In this document: positions 1 through 35,600 of the stretch, piece after piece | Numbering within the stretch: position 1 is the first letter of the stretch | How the letters are laid out: every line of letters begins with the position of its first letter | Translations under genes and position numbers: made by a program | Notes under the pieces: generated by a model | What the model was told of the DNA's origin: nothing | Databases searched by the model: none | What the model saw: only the letters and a program-made list of their open reading frames with translations | NCBI RefSeq assembly: GCF_000524195.1 | Contig: NW_020170402.1 | Span: 378,799 to 442,798, forward strand | Source: Echinococcus granulosus | Taxonomy: Eukaryota > Platyhelminthes > Cestoda > Cyclophyllidea > Taeniidae | Length of the DNA stretch: 64,000 nucleotides | Direction: 5' to 3'

Positions 1-440
1 CTCCGTAACGAAGTTTTCCGGATGGTTCATGGTTAGCATCGCTTCAGTTGTTAATAGCTCTCCTGCAGACTACGGGACTGGGATAGTTGCCGAAGGTAGA
101 CGTCATTTTCACCCCTTCCGTTAAGCGTCTTCACATCGCGGCACATGTTATTCCGTCACATTAAGGTTCAGCATTGAATGCAAGAAAACGGAATGGGTGT
201 TTATAGAATTGGGTTTGCTTTCCACTGCCATCAGTGCAGCGTTCTCAGCCTTTCCTGAAGACGAAAGAAGTCTTAATACTTGGCCGAAATACATATTTTC
301 GGCGTGAGGCTGTCGACATGACTCACCGTAGCCCATGCCTATGCCCGTTGAACCAAAACGAGGAGTTAAACGAACAACCCAAGTAGTAGACCTGATTTTG
401 ATTTGTCTAGAGGTATTAATCCCCAGTCTCGAAAGCCCGT
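1..440 (+). repeat. Dispersed repeat family A, copy cut by window edge
   Basis: The sequence matches 32090-32440 and 39810-40150. Shared landmarks in order are ggttcatggt, cgcttcagttgttaatagc, cctgcagac, tagttgcc, then cctgaagacgaaag and a tail ending ccaaaacgaggagttaaacg. The copy is diverged and holds no intact gene. The + orientation for family A is defined by this copy. Confidence 0.75.
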
Positions 441-470
441 GTTGATCTTCGATTGGTTTGATTCCTGAAA

Positions 471-16820
<16,350 letters not shown>

Positions 16821-17103
16821 AATATGTACATATGCATGCCTCAACACGCATTTACCGACGCTGACACCAACACCAACCTCCGCTAATTCTACTACCGGTT
16901 TAGAGTCGAATTCCTCAACCTTCTTCTCGCTCCTTATGCATCTCTCTCCTTTCTTCTCTTCTCAGTTTACTACGAACGTGCGGGTGATTGCCTGCCCTGG
17001 TAGTAGCTGTATCATGATGGTGATTTGGATAATATGCGTAGCATGATTTTGAATTTGCCGTGCGTTACTTGGTTGGACTTCCTTCCGGGTAGTATGTATG
17101 GGA

Positions 17104-17109
17104 AATAAA
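17104..17109 (+). promoter_or_regulatory. Poly(A) signal AATAAA, ABL 3' UTR
   Basis: Canonical AATAAA lies about 285 bp after the ABL stop codon and upstream of T/G-rich sequence. It fits the end of the ABL transcript and leaves about 680 bp before the poly(A) signal of the opposing EIF1AD gene. Confidence 0.6.
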
Positions 17110-17783
17110 ACGATCGTGCCATATTGGCAAACCATCTTTTGACATATTCAGGGCGCTGCTGCAAGTGGACTTACAAGTGCACTGTAGTTGGCTCCTGATC
17201 GGGTTATTAGAACACGTCTGCTATGAATGCACCTCTGTTTTGGCGGATATTATAACTTGGAATCAAAATGGGGAGGAAGCTCCATGAGATTCCGCAGGAG
17301 CGACGGGATTGTACGTTTACTTCTGGAAGATAACCACGAAAGGACCAACTGCACGCGCGCAATTTGAGCTTAGAAATGTCGGCCGTGAGGTTCCGTAAGT
17401 AGTCATGAAGAATATGGAGGCAGTAGTTCCGCAAGGGGAGGCCCTTCATAACAGTGTTTTGCATATTAACTATGCGACCAGCGTCACAAATATGAGACAT
17501 GTACCCCATAACTTGTCGCGGTAAACATATCGATTGAATAAAAACAACAATGCAGACAAAGTATCCTTGATCCCATAGCAATTGACGCTGTTTGATTAGG
17601 AGCAATATAACTACAAAGAGAAACATTTTCCTCGTGTGCCGTGGTCTACTATCCCCCGAGACGTCGGTAGTGGGCGTAGTAATGATTCCAGACTAAGATA
17701 GCGAATAATCATTGCGTCAGACTGTTTTAGCGACAACTAAGACAACCACCTAATGAGTACCAAAAAACGGATCAAGCTTTGAC

Positions 17784-17789
17784 TTTATT
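17784..17789 (-). promoter_or_regulatory. Poly(A) signal AATAAA, EIF1AD 3' UTR
   Basis: TTTATT on the + strand reads AATAAA on the - strand, about 90 bp downstream of the EIF1AD stop codon. Confidence 0.55.
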
Positions 17790-17879
17790 AGGCAACAAAT
17801 CCATTAGAAAACTAGGAATATATCACTTATTAAAATCCAACAAAAATAAAACATCGAACGTACACAGAGATATTCAAAC

Positions 17880-18475
17880 CTATTTTCTACAATCGTCATT
17901 TGATTCCTCTGAACTGCTGCTTTCTCCTTCATAACCTTCCTCGTCTTCTCCGTCTTCAGCATCTGAGGGAGGCAAAGCATCCGCGTCCAAGTACGCCTCA
18001 TTCTTTGTGTTCTTACCAGTCCTTCCTTCGGGTAGATGGGTAAACACCTCTGGCCTAATAGCCAACGTGTTATCCACGAGATAAAAACGCCTACCAATCA
18101 GAGGAGTTAGCGAGGGCGAGTACCTGGTCGTCACTCAGCAAACACACGACTTCACCTTTAACTTTCGGCATTTCCAACGGAGAGCAAATAACATAGGCGT
18201 CTAGAAATAGAAAGTGCTAATCCCACATACTAGTGGAAAAATAGTATGCATTTCTAAATCTTTCTGGAATAGACACAAAAATGTTCTCGCCTTTTTCTGT
18301 AATTGCTGAAAAGAGGCAATTGCCCTGCGACTTCAAAAGCTACATCAATTGTAATCGATAGAATAAAGCATACCATGCACAGGAATTCCTCAGCTTTTAG
18401 CATCGGCTCCTTTCGGTAAAGAGCCACTAGTGCTCGCTTTCTTTTTGCGAAACTGCTTAATGCATGCCCAAGCAT
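17880..18475 (-). CDS. EIF1AD: eIF1A-domain-containing protein (EIF1AD homologue), four exons with micro-introns
   Basis: Exons on the - strand are 18475-18374, 18339-18231, 18200-18095 and 18054-17880. Introns of 34, 30 and 40 bp (gtatgc...gatgtag, gtatgt...ttctag, gtaggc...tattag) keep one frame of 163 aa, close to the 165 aa I recall for human EIF1AD. The order matches that family: KRKR lysine/arginine start, LKSQGNCLFSAITEKGENIF and VSIPERFR (OB-fold strands), YVICSPLEMPKVKGEVVCLL, then a WPE motif and a Ser/acidic tail (DAEDGEDEEGYEGESSSSEE). The start at 18475 is the first in-frame ATG, 5 bases after ttttcag, which could be a trans-splice acceptor. EIF1AD is a nuclear/cytoplasmic OB-fold RNA-binding protein linked to late ribosome maturation. 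Neighbours: tail-to-tail with ABL, divergent from YY1. Confidence 0.9.
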
Positions 18476-18679
18476 CCACACTGAAAACACACTGGAAATA
18501 TCAAGGGGGGCGCTGGCCAACGAAATATTTTAACAAATAGAATTAAGCCTGAATGGAATCGAATATCCTTGATAAAGTGCTATTACACCTAAATAGGCTT
18601 CATATTTCATCCTGGTTTAATTTTGTTGATTACTCAAAACGGAATAAACACGTTGGCCTTATAATATATCAGAAGCAAA

Positions 18680-19285
18680 ATGTCATTTGGTTACGAAAAA
18701 AACATGTAAACCGTCATTACCATTTTAGCACCTTACTTTTAATGCGCACTTATTGCAGCTACGCATTTGCAAAAGCTTTCAGTCCTGATACGCCATTAGA
18801 TCGAGTTTTTAAATTTTCAAATTTTGCAGATGTTGCACACATATTGTTGGTTTTATTCAAGCATGCCTTATATTTGCCACAAAACTTAGTTTATATGCTG
18901 TGCTTTGCTTTGCTATGGCGCACGTAAGTGCCATTTAGCAACTTGTTAAAATGCATGGATGGTTAAAATTCCATCGTTACACCTGAACGAAATTAAAACA
19001 AAAGCAGCCTTCTTGTTAATTCAAACCTTCAATTTATTAAGAACAAGCTCTAGCCCCCACATATTAATTTTTATGACTGTCAGGAAGTGTTGAACAACTC
19101 TGCAACAGCGTGAATGTTGCTACCCCAGATTGCCCTGGAGGCAAAAGATGAAAACTATGAAGCAAAATATGGATTGTCGACGTAAGAAGAAAGGTAGAAT
19201 TGTTGTTATAGCCGATGACCCAGGACGCTTGACAAAGCTGCAATGGTTAGTCACTGAGTGACCCTTTAACAATGTTTATAGTTAA
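18680..19285 (+). CDS. Candidate micro-exon gene, product unknown
   Basis: I do not recognise this product. The best part is the 3' end. Exon 19129-19181 reads IALEAKDENYEAKYGLST. A 30-bp intron (19182-19211, gtaaga...gttatag) joins it in frame to 19212-19245 (DDPGRLTKLQ). A 36-bp intron (19246-19281, gttagt...tttatag) then joins a stop at 19283-19285. Intron sizes match those of EIF1AD next door. Upstream there are open stretches from about 18680 (ATG, MSFGYEKN) to 18923 (ending at a good gtaagt), but the joints between 18.7 and 19.1 kb could not be resolved. It would be head-to-head with EIF1AD, with about 200 bp between the starts. It could also be chance; no family match supports it. Confidence 0.3.
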
Positions 19286-19329
19286 ACACTATTAAATTAT
19301 CACTTGGCCAATCTCTTTTGCACGTCCTT

Positions 19330-20000
19330 TGCATCTTCATTAACATTCTGCTTTATCAATCGTGACGGGATCAATGCTATACAACAAATGTACCCAAGCC
19401 AGCCTTGCCCACTACCTTATTTCTTTGCACTCTCAATGATCCCTCTGAGAAATTCCAGTGGATCTAGAGTTTTGCTTGGGTTTGGAAACTGTAGTGAAAG
19501 GATAAGAAAATGCTTTAGTTACCACTTGTGTCCATCACTAGTCGTGGTGTAGTACATTGGTTGTTTTGACTTGGCCACAGTATCATGCCAAGTGAGCTGG
19601 CCTTCGGACCATGCCAGTAGCCCAAGTACTTTCTCTTTGTCGAAAACATATATTCTGCCCGAGTATTGCGTCTTCTTTCGTCCCCAAAGCAGTCCCAGGA
19701 CGCTGCAATAGGAGCACCAGCGCATAAACAGAGTACTAATACAGAAGCACTACTACAGAGAACAATTTTAACATAGCCCCTTGGAAGTAGGTCATCTCGC
19801 CAATTCCTAATGGCAGCCTTATCATTAAAGTGCTTTAATCTACACTGAGACCATTTGGGTTCTATTCAGCTGGTTAAGAGGTGGATAAGGTACCGAGTTC
19901 TTACATAATTTATGTCTTTTCACAAGTGATTTGGAAAGCTCCGTGGCGAACCTTCCTAGACGGCTCACGGTTGGCTTCGCTTCAGTTTTTACTAGATTGC
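19330..20000 (+). repeat. Family A body with a reverse-oriented tail copy inside
   Basis: Positions 19450-19545 (ggatctagagttttgcttgg ... tccatcactagtcgtgg) and 19850-19990 (gggttctattcagctgg ... ggcttcgcttcag) match 31800-32130 in the same orientation. Between them, 19555-19725 matches the family A tail in the opposite orientation (atgccagtagccc, acatattctgcccgagtatt). This suggests one copy inserted into another. It lies between EIF1AD and YY1. Confidence 0.6.
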
Positions 20001-20648
20001 CTACAAAACACTGAACTGGAGGCCACTTTTTGATCTAATGCTGGGGTTTGCCACATTCTTCCAACTTTAGTATATGCATTTCTTCTGTCACACACAGACG
20101 TATCATCTAGCAGTGGAATACGGGATAACTGTACTTCAGCATCCGGATCACCCCCGGCTGCCACAAATGTTGCGCCCTGACATTTCTCAAAATAGAAAAG
20201 ACGTGATACTTAGGCTGCTAATATGACATGAATACCAGAATTACAAGCATTGATACAGTGGTGGGTTCCCTGATTGGCTTGTTATGATACCCGCGAGGTA
20301 AATAAACAAGGTATTGCAGTAAGTGATTTCCATTTTCAAAAACTTTACCTATAAATGCTAAAACAGCAAAAATTTTTGTTTTGAAATATTTTTGTAGATC
20401 TCATTAGCAGAAGTCGATGTAATTTCCCCTAACACGAGGCACATTTTTGCTTAAACCATAATCCCTACTTTCTAAGCCTTTGGTCTTAACATTTAAAAAC
20501 TTTAAAAAACAAAACCTTGTCAAAGTGCGCTGTTTAACTTAAAAAAAGGAGGTGATAGAGGGATCTTTACGAGCTCGGTTTTGTTTAATCTAATTATTTG
20601 ACGTTCCGCTGCAGTTGAAATGCTTTCGGTTCTTTTACTTTGCCTAAA

Positions 20649-29077
<8,429 letters not shown>

Positions 29078-29668
29078 GTTGCCTGACGGGCGGGCGCTAA
29101 TCGCCCCCTAGTGTTTGCATTTACAAGGGTGTATATGCGCGTGCAATATCTCTGTTTTTTCCCCTCCCCCCCGTATTCTACCCACTCTCCTGTCGTCCTT
29201 AAACTTTTACGAACTTGTACTTGTTGTTTGTCACTTTTTTTTCTTGATCTCTGGATCGCTTGCGCTCTCAGTGTGTGTGGTATGTGTGCTTGTATGTGTA
29301 ACTAGTACACACGCATTCCTACCTCCCTGCTCTCCTCCCCTCCACCCTGTCCTCGCTCCAGGCCTCATAATATTTTTTTCTCCCTTTCAATCTTTTTTCT
29401 TTCAGCAATATCCACATGCACTGCACAGTAGTTGCAAGTACGTCTATAGCCTAATTACTCCTATTGCTACTAGTATATATACACGCGTATATATATTTAT
29501 GCAGAAATAGCAAAAAAGTTTGTGGAGAGTCTTCTCTAATCCTCTTTGTGTTTAGGCAATGTAATTGAAGGAAGTAAATCATTCGTGATCTATTTTTTTG
29601 GGTAAAAAGATAAGCTCCGAGGTATTACCAGCACTAAACGCCCCGCAGTACAATGGGGCACTATGAGA

Positions 29669-29674
29669 AATAAA
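29669..29674 (+). promoter_or_regulatory. Poly(A) signal AATAAA, YY1 3' UTR
   Basis: AATAAA lies about 590 bp downstream of the YY1 stop. The UTR before it is pyrimidine-rich, with GT-rich and TATA-type runs at 29270-29500. Confidence 0.5.
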
Positions 29675-31579
29675 ATTATGGAACTGGGTTAACAGTATCC
29701 CATGATCTCGTCCCCACTAACGCTATTAACACCCTGGAGGATACCGAAAAAATTGGCGCAGCATCTTTGCATATTGCGCTACTTTGTGCAGCAGTGCAAA
29801 ACTTTTGCTCAACGGTATCTAGTGTAGATTCGCAGGTTTTGCAAGTGTTCTCCTTGCCCTAGCCAAGTTGCCCTTTTCATAAATAAGTCCTTTTTTATTC
29901 ACAAATTTTAACTTTGTACTAGCTTGTATGAGTTTGAAAAAAGGAGAGGGTGAGGCATGCGATTATGCTTTGCGGACCAATCGGGACTTGTTGAAACATC
30001 TCTGCGTCAGTGGTATTCTGCCTCACTAAAAGAAGAAAAGCAGTGGTGCCCTCCGCCATAAATATTTTATTGGCGCTTGATAAGGACAGGGTTAAATATG
30101 TCACCTGTTTATGTGAGGGTTACTAAGATAGGAAGAAAAATGCACAAAGTTTGCGGATTTATCAAAGCTGGTATCCACTGGGTAGAGTTGGAGTTTTAAT
30201 TCAGAAATCAGACTTAGAGATCGTGAGACTGTTGCAGTTCCTCCCTCGTACCCTTGTAATCAAATCATCGCCATACATGCATGTACAGCGAAAGGCCTGC
30301 AAGGTGACTCTTGATATTTGCCTTCTTCAAGGTGATGCAAAAAAGTGGAAGGTGGTTGGATGGACAAATTTCGGACCTCGGTAGTGAGAATTATCACCTA
30401 TTTGTGGGTTGGTTTGGAGGTAGTCACTGTAAATGACTAACATGGTGATAGTTGAGGTGTTAAGCCGTGTAAAAGTGAGTTTTTTTACTCTCATTAAAGG
30501 CAGAGCATGAATAATGACCTGAATTTCAATTATTTGCTGTATCCACAAAAAACTCGAGCCATTAGAGATTCCCAATTCTTCCACCCTGATGAGGATAATT
30601 CGGCTCTGGTCGATGTAATTCTTTTTTTTACCGCTTTAGAGGTGAAAAAGTGGCGGATTTACAAACTCTTGCGGATGCTATTCAACGCAAAACTGATAGT
30701 TTTAACTATAAAATGATGAAAAAAGGCGAATAAATTTCATCACAGTCTCTAGTACTTCCATAATTCGGTTATCCCTACAAGTGCATTATATCGGAAAAAA
30801 TACGAGAAATTTTTCTTTCTTGTTCTGTCTGGTTTGAATGATGAGAAACAGGCTAGCTTAAATTTACCGCTCGTAGACATGTGGAACTTACCAGGATTGT
30901 TGGCCTGACAATAATTACATAGGTTAAGGAGCGCAGCCGTGCGCTGCAAGACGATCGATATCCGTCGGTGGCAGCCACCGCGTAAATATGGTAGCGCCCA
31001 CCATCTACACCTCAGCTGCCATCCCATGAGGCCATTATTCAACCAGTTTACACTTCTGATAGAGGGTAGACGGGTTTCCGTGGCATCAAGAAGCACTAGG
31101 CACGGGCGAAACTGACGTACGCTTGAAGTTTGAAGCAAAGAAATCAACAAGGTAAATCCTAAATGAGTGGAGAGCACTACAAAAAAGTAATCTTATTATT
31201 GGCATAGATATCAGTTGTGGAAATATCAAAATTGTTTTATTCATATTGGACTCAAACCTGAGAATTTCCCCAAATTTCATCGACATTTTGATCGCCGTCG
31301 AAAGGTTCTTTCAAGCATTTAGAACTCCAGAAAAAGGTAAATTTTGGTACTGCGTAGACCAAAAAAGCAACTATTTTATGCACATAGCTCCTATGTTATT
31401 TATTAGCAGCAGACTCCACTAAAAAGGATAGGAGACAAATGTTTGAGGTTGTGTCTTGTCCCCAGTCCTTCCTGAAGGCGAAAGGAGGGGAAGTAATACT
31501 AGAGGAGAATAAGTATCCATTACCCACAGAAAGGCTGTGGAGAGGCCACTGACTTGGCACGGCGGAACCTTAGGCGTCC

Positions 31580-32450
31580 GCCAAATCCAAAAGGAAGAAT
31601 TAAATGAACACTCAAAGTACTGTATAGCTTCCCTCTCCTCCTTTGAGCGTCGGTCCCGACCATCCCCACGGTTAACCTTCCACATCGGCCGTTGCCAGTG
31701 CTGTAAGGAAAAGCAACCACGAAACAGCCGCGTCAGTCACCGAATTTGTGTGCAATTGAGAAGACATCTGGCCGCAACATTACTGCTCTTGCCAATTTCA
31801 CTGGATCTGGAGTTTCCTCCTGTTTGGGAACTGTACTGGGGGAAGGAGAAATGTTTTGCTCATCTCGTATGTCCATCATTGGTCGTAAGGGTCATTTAAT
31901 AAAGGGTGGGGCTTAAAAATAGTTCCGTAACAGTAGGGTTTCCCATTTATTTCTCCTTTTTACTTTGTTCTCACTTCAGTAATGCAAAAAAACTAGCATC
32001 TATCTGGGTTCTATTCGGCTAGTCGAGAGGAGGAAGTATCCCATATCCCTTAACTGACATCTTCATGCAGGTATCGTAGGCAGCTTCGCAGCGAACTTTT
32101 CCAAATGGTTCATGGTCAATATCGCTTCAGTTATTAATAGCTTTCCTGCAGACCACGGGAGCGGAGTAGTTGCCAAAGGTAAAAGTACTTTCCAACTACC
32201 CTGCCAGGGGTCTTAACAAATTTCCCCATTAGCAGCGAATGCCCTTCTTCCGTCCCGTTAAGGTTTACCATTCAGAAGTGGAGTCTTCCCTGAAGAAGGA
32301 AGCAGTCATAATATCAGGGCTGAAAATGTATTGCCAACCTGCAGAAGGGCCGAGGGCTACTGACATGGCCCTGAGGCCGTGTCGCATAGTAGAAGTACAA
32401 AGGTGGCATCTTAGATGCCCACATAACCAACCAACCAAGATTAGCTTCCA
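31580..32450 (+). repeat. Family A, longest copy
   Basis: This is the most complete copy. The left part (ctggatctggagtttcctcc ... tccatcattggtcgtaaggg) matches 39510-39600 and 19450-19545. The middle (gggttctattcggctagtcg ... gcgaacttttccaaatggttc) and right part match the copies at 1 and 39700. Partial open frames cross it but none looks like a transposase or polymerase. Confidence 0.75.
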
Positions 32451-35409
32451 CGTTCATTCCGGACCGTCACTTTTGGGACCAGAAAGATTTATTTGTCTTA
32501 TATGAAAATGGTGTTCCATTTTAGCATACAAGAGCATTCTGAAATTGATGAGAGTTAGCTATTCGTCCTTGGACTATACGCGCTCTAAGCGGATGCCTTA
32601 TTGGCTTTATGCAATCTCTATTAGTGGAACAAACTCAAAACTGTCAGTTTGGGCAATGCCTCTGCTTTATAAGCCAAGAGACAATGTAATGAGACATTCA
32701 TTTAACTCGTCTATCCTCAAGCCCGCACACCACCAGCCAATGGGGTAGGTCAAGCCGGTAGTCACGTCGTTGGTTAGTTAGTTGGTCTTAGTCTTTATGA
32801 CTAGGAGGCCAAGGGCTTGCTATTCGGACCTATTTTAACGCAGCGCCTTGCACACCAGACTAGCCCAGAAAGTGGAGAATTTGCGCTGTCTAGCTTGGCA
32901 AACCTCTGTCCGCAGTGTCTGCGAGGTAGCACCAGCAGCTGTTGCAGCTTAAGCGCTGCTTTGCCACTAAAAAGCACGTACGCTTACACACACGTACGCA
33001 CGTGCATGCACATGCCCGCTAGACATGTGCGCGCGTGCAGGTAAGAAAATATCGATCAACTCGTCGGAGCCAATGGCAAGGCTACACTTGGCCGGGCTAA
33101 CAACCAGTCGATTAGGCATCCCATCAGCACGCGCGCCTTAGCGCACGCTTTTTTGAGTCGGGTGGATACGCAAGGGGGTGTGAACAGTTAATGAGGTAAC
33201 TTGAAAACGAGAGCGCGAGTGCTTAAAGGGAGAGAGCAGGGAATCTGGAAGGACGCCAGCTGACTTCAAACGCCTAAAAATAAAGATAATAATATTTTAC
33301 CTTGCAGAATAAGGCTTGAGGAATCTTCTCTGCACGTTCCCATCTTTAATCACGGCTGGCGGAATCAAATAAATGTTGGGTAAAACGCCTCTAACAAACG
33401 AAAAAAAAAACCCACCTCCCCCCTCCTCAAGCATCAAAAGGTCATGGAAACATTTAATAGCCCACACATGCATCCCATGCGACGTTTGTGAACTACTAGT
33501 TCGGAAGTCCGCGGTCTCAAAATGGTAACCGGAAATGGATATGCAACGATGTTTCGATAAAATTAAGCTATTTTTGGTGTGTCAAAATTTTGCCTGCTTT
33601 GACATATTTCCCCTATGGCGGATAATTCTGTTAATTAAAGATACATCTTCTAAGAGGTTATTAGCCGTGAGGGCAATCTCTAGCGCAAATTGACAGCACT
33701 TGTGCAATTGCGTCCATGGCATAGTTCTACTGATTTCTTATCAGTAGTACTAAGTATAATGGAACAGGCAATAGTGTGCAATCACGGCAGTGCGATGAAT
33801 GCATTGCGACATTCAAAAAAGCAAACAAGCAAACTTAGCATCCAGAGAGTTTAAGTTATATCTTCTAAGTTCAAGAATAGATTTGAGTTGACTGAAGTGG
33901 CGGCTCCTGTGGTGTAAGGCCTCAATATTCCAAGCCCAATGTTTGCGAATTAGTCCTGCAGGTAAGGTATATAGTCATAGCGATTAATGGGTAAACAAGA
34001 TCACTCATTAATTAAAGAAGGGGAAAACCGTACTTCAAATCTAACTCGTCCTCTTCTAATCTGCTTTCTATAGCGATAACTGATCACGTAATCATCCACA
34101 TCATTTAAGAGCACAAAGAACGAGTCTTTTGTCTTTCCCTAAAGATTAGAATAAACAAAATAACGTCAGGTCATTTTTTTAATGAAAAAAAGTATTAAAG
34201 TTGTGAGAGACGAACCTTGCGGCATTTGCCATCACTTTGGCAAACACATTTGTGATTCTGTAAAAACCTCCTGAAAAATTGATTTGGTTCTTCACACTTC
34301 CCTTTGCCACTGAATAAGCTGGTCCAGCCACAATGCTTACAATAAATGTTGTGCTCTAAGCCCCCAAGTCTTAACTTCAACAGCATTATTTAACGCGTTT
34401 TTATAAGTGTTTAATAAAGCAATCACTAGAGAGCCAAGCGAAACGCACCTTATTTAATTCCAATTTGATGGCATATAATTCCAAATAGTAACGGGTAAAT
34501 GTCGCATATGGAATCATCTCCTGCAAATGAAGGTGGTACAAGATTACTTAATTCGGTTTTGGATCAATGCTTCTTTTGTGCATACTTCTCCCTTATGTTT
34601 GTATAAAAGTCCTGGGCTACTTAAGTTTCAGTAAAATGGCTATATTGATGAAGGGGTTTTAAGCATATCCAGGGTGTTGAAGTACCTAAGCATGTCAATT
34701 TGGATTTACCATGGACGCCTATAGGTTCATTTGTAAACCCACGTCGAGAACAAGCATTACAGAGTAGCAAGTGCTAAACACCCAGCCTAATTATAAACAA
34801 ACACTTTTAATAGATATTTAAATTTTAAGTCAATGTGTGTTTGAGTATCATCAAATAAAATGGGACAGATAGCTATTAAATGCATTCCAAATAGTCCATG
34901 AAGTAACTAGTGTATGGGCCTGGATAAAACTTTTCAAGCTTTTAATGTAGATATTGAATGTATGAGCGGGATATTGATCCAAACACTCGAGAGTGGATCA
35001 GATACAAAAGATTGCAAGATTTAAACGGGACAGACGCTTTCTGAAGGTCAAGAACGAATGGGTAATTCCAAATATATTTGCTACTATCTAAAAATGGTGC
35101 AAAATTCACTCAAAATTCTACATAACATCAACAAACAAAAGTTAATTACGATGTTTAGTAGGGTGAACCATGTTAAAATGACAGTCTTTTTGTTCCTTGG
35201 TGTAATATAGAACGCCGTATATAAATATCTTTCCAAATTGGATTCATTTTGATGAGTTGCTTTAATCCTTTTTTAGTGTCGCTATCGTGGGATGAGCACA
35301 TTCGGTGTATAAGTTAAAAATCCAACAGTTGTTAGGAGTTTTCGGTTTTAATAAATTACGAATAGGTGGTAATCTTGATGCCACGAAAATGAATAAATAT
35401 ACTGGCTAA

Positions 35410-35600
35410 AATGTGCTAACCATGGAGCCTCGAGACCTTACTGAAGACGAAAGACGACACCATACATGGGCGGAACCCCACATTCGCCATACAGTAGGGG
35501 TTAGGTCCGCTGTCATGCCTCGGCGACCACCCCAACTAGGGAAGGCACAATTTCAGGGACCAAAGCAGCTCTTTACCAAAACTAAAAGTTAATTGACCAG
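35410..35600 (+). repeat. Family A, tail-only diverged copy
   Basis: ttactgaagacgaaagac, catgcctcggc, cccaactagggaaggcac and ttaccaaaactaaaagtta match, in order, the tail seen in reverse at 57910-58080. Confidence 0.5.

Noticed and set aside
17207..17626. 139-codon - strand open frame between ABL and EIF1AD
   Set aside because: It overlaps the zone of the ABL 3' end and lies beyond the EIF1AD poly(A) signal. It begins with a hydrophobic run but shows no family signature. Chance cannot be excluded.
17804..18097. 97-codon - strand frame over the EIF1AD last exon
   Set aside because: It is a shadow frame that reads across the 40-bp intron; the correct frame is the acidic tail ending at 17880.
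18254..18520. 88-codon - strand frame treated as one protein
   Set aside because: It reads through the 34-bp intron. After removal, the first part joins the LKSQGN frame and the rest of this ORF is out of frame.
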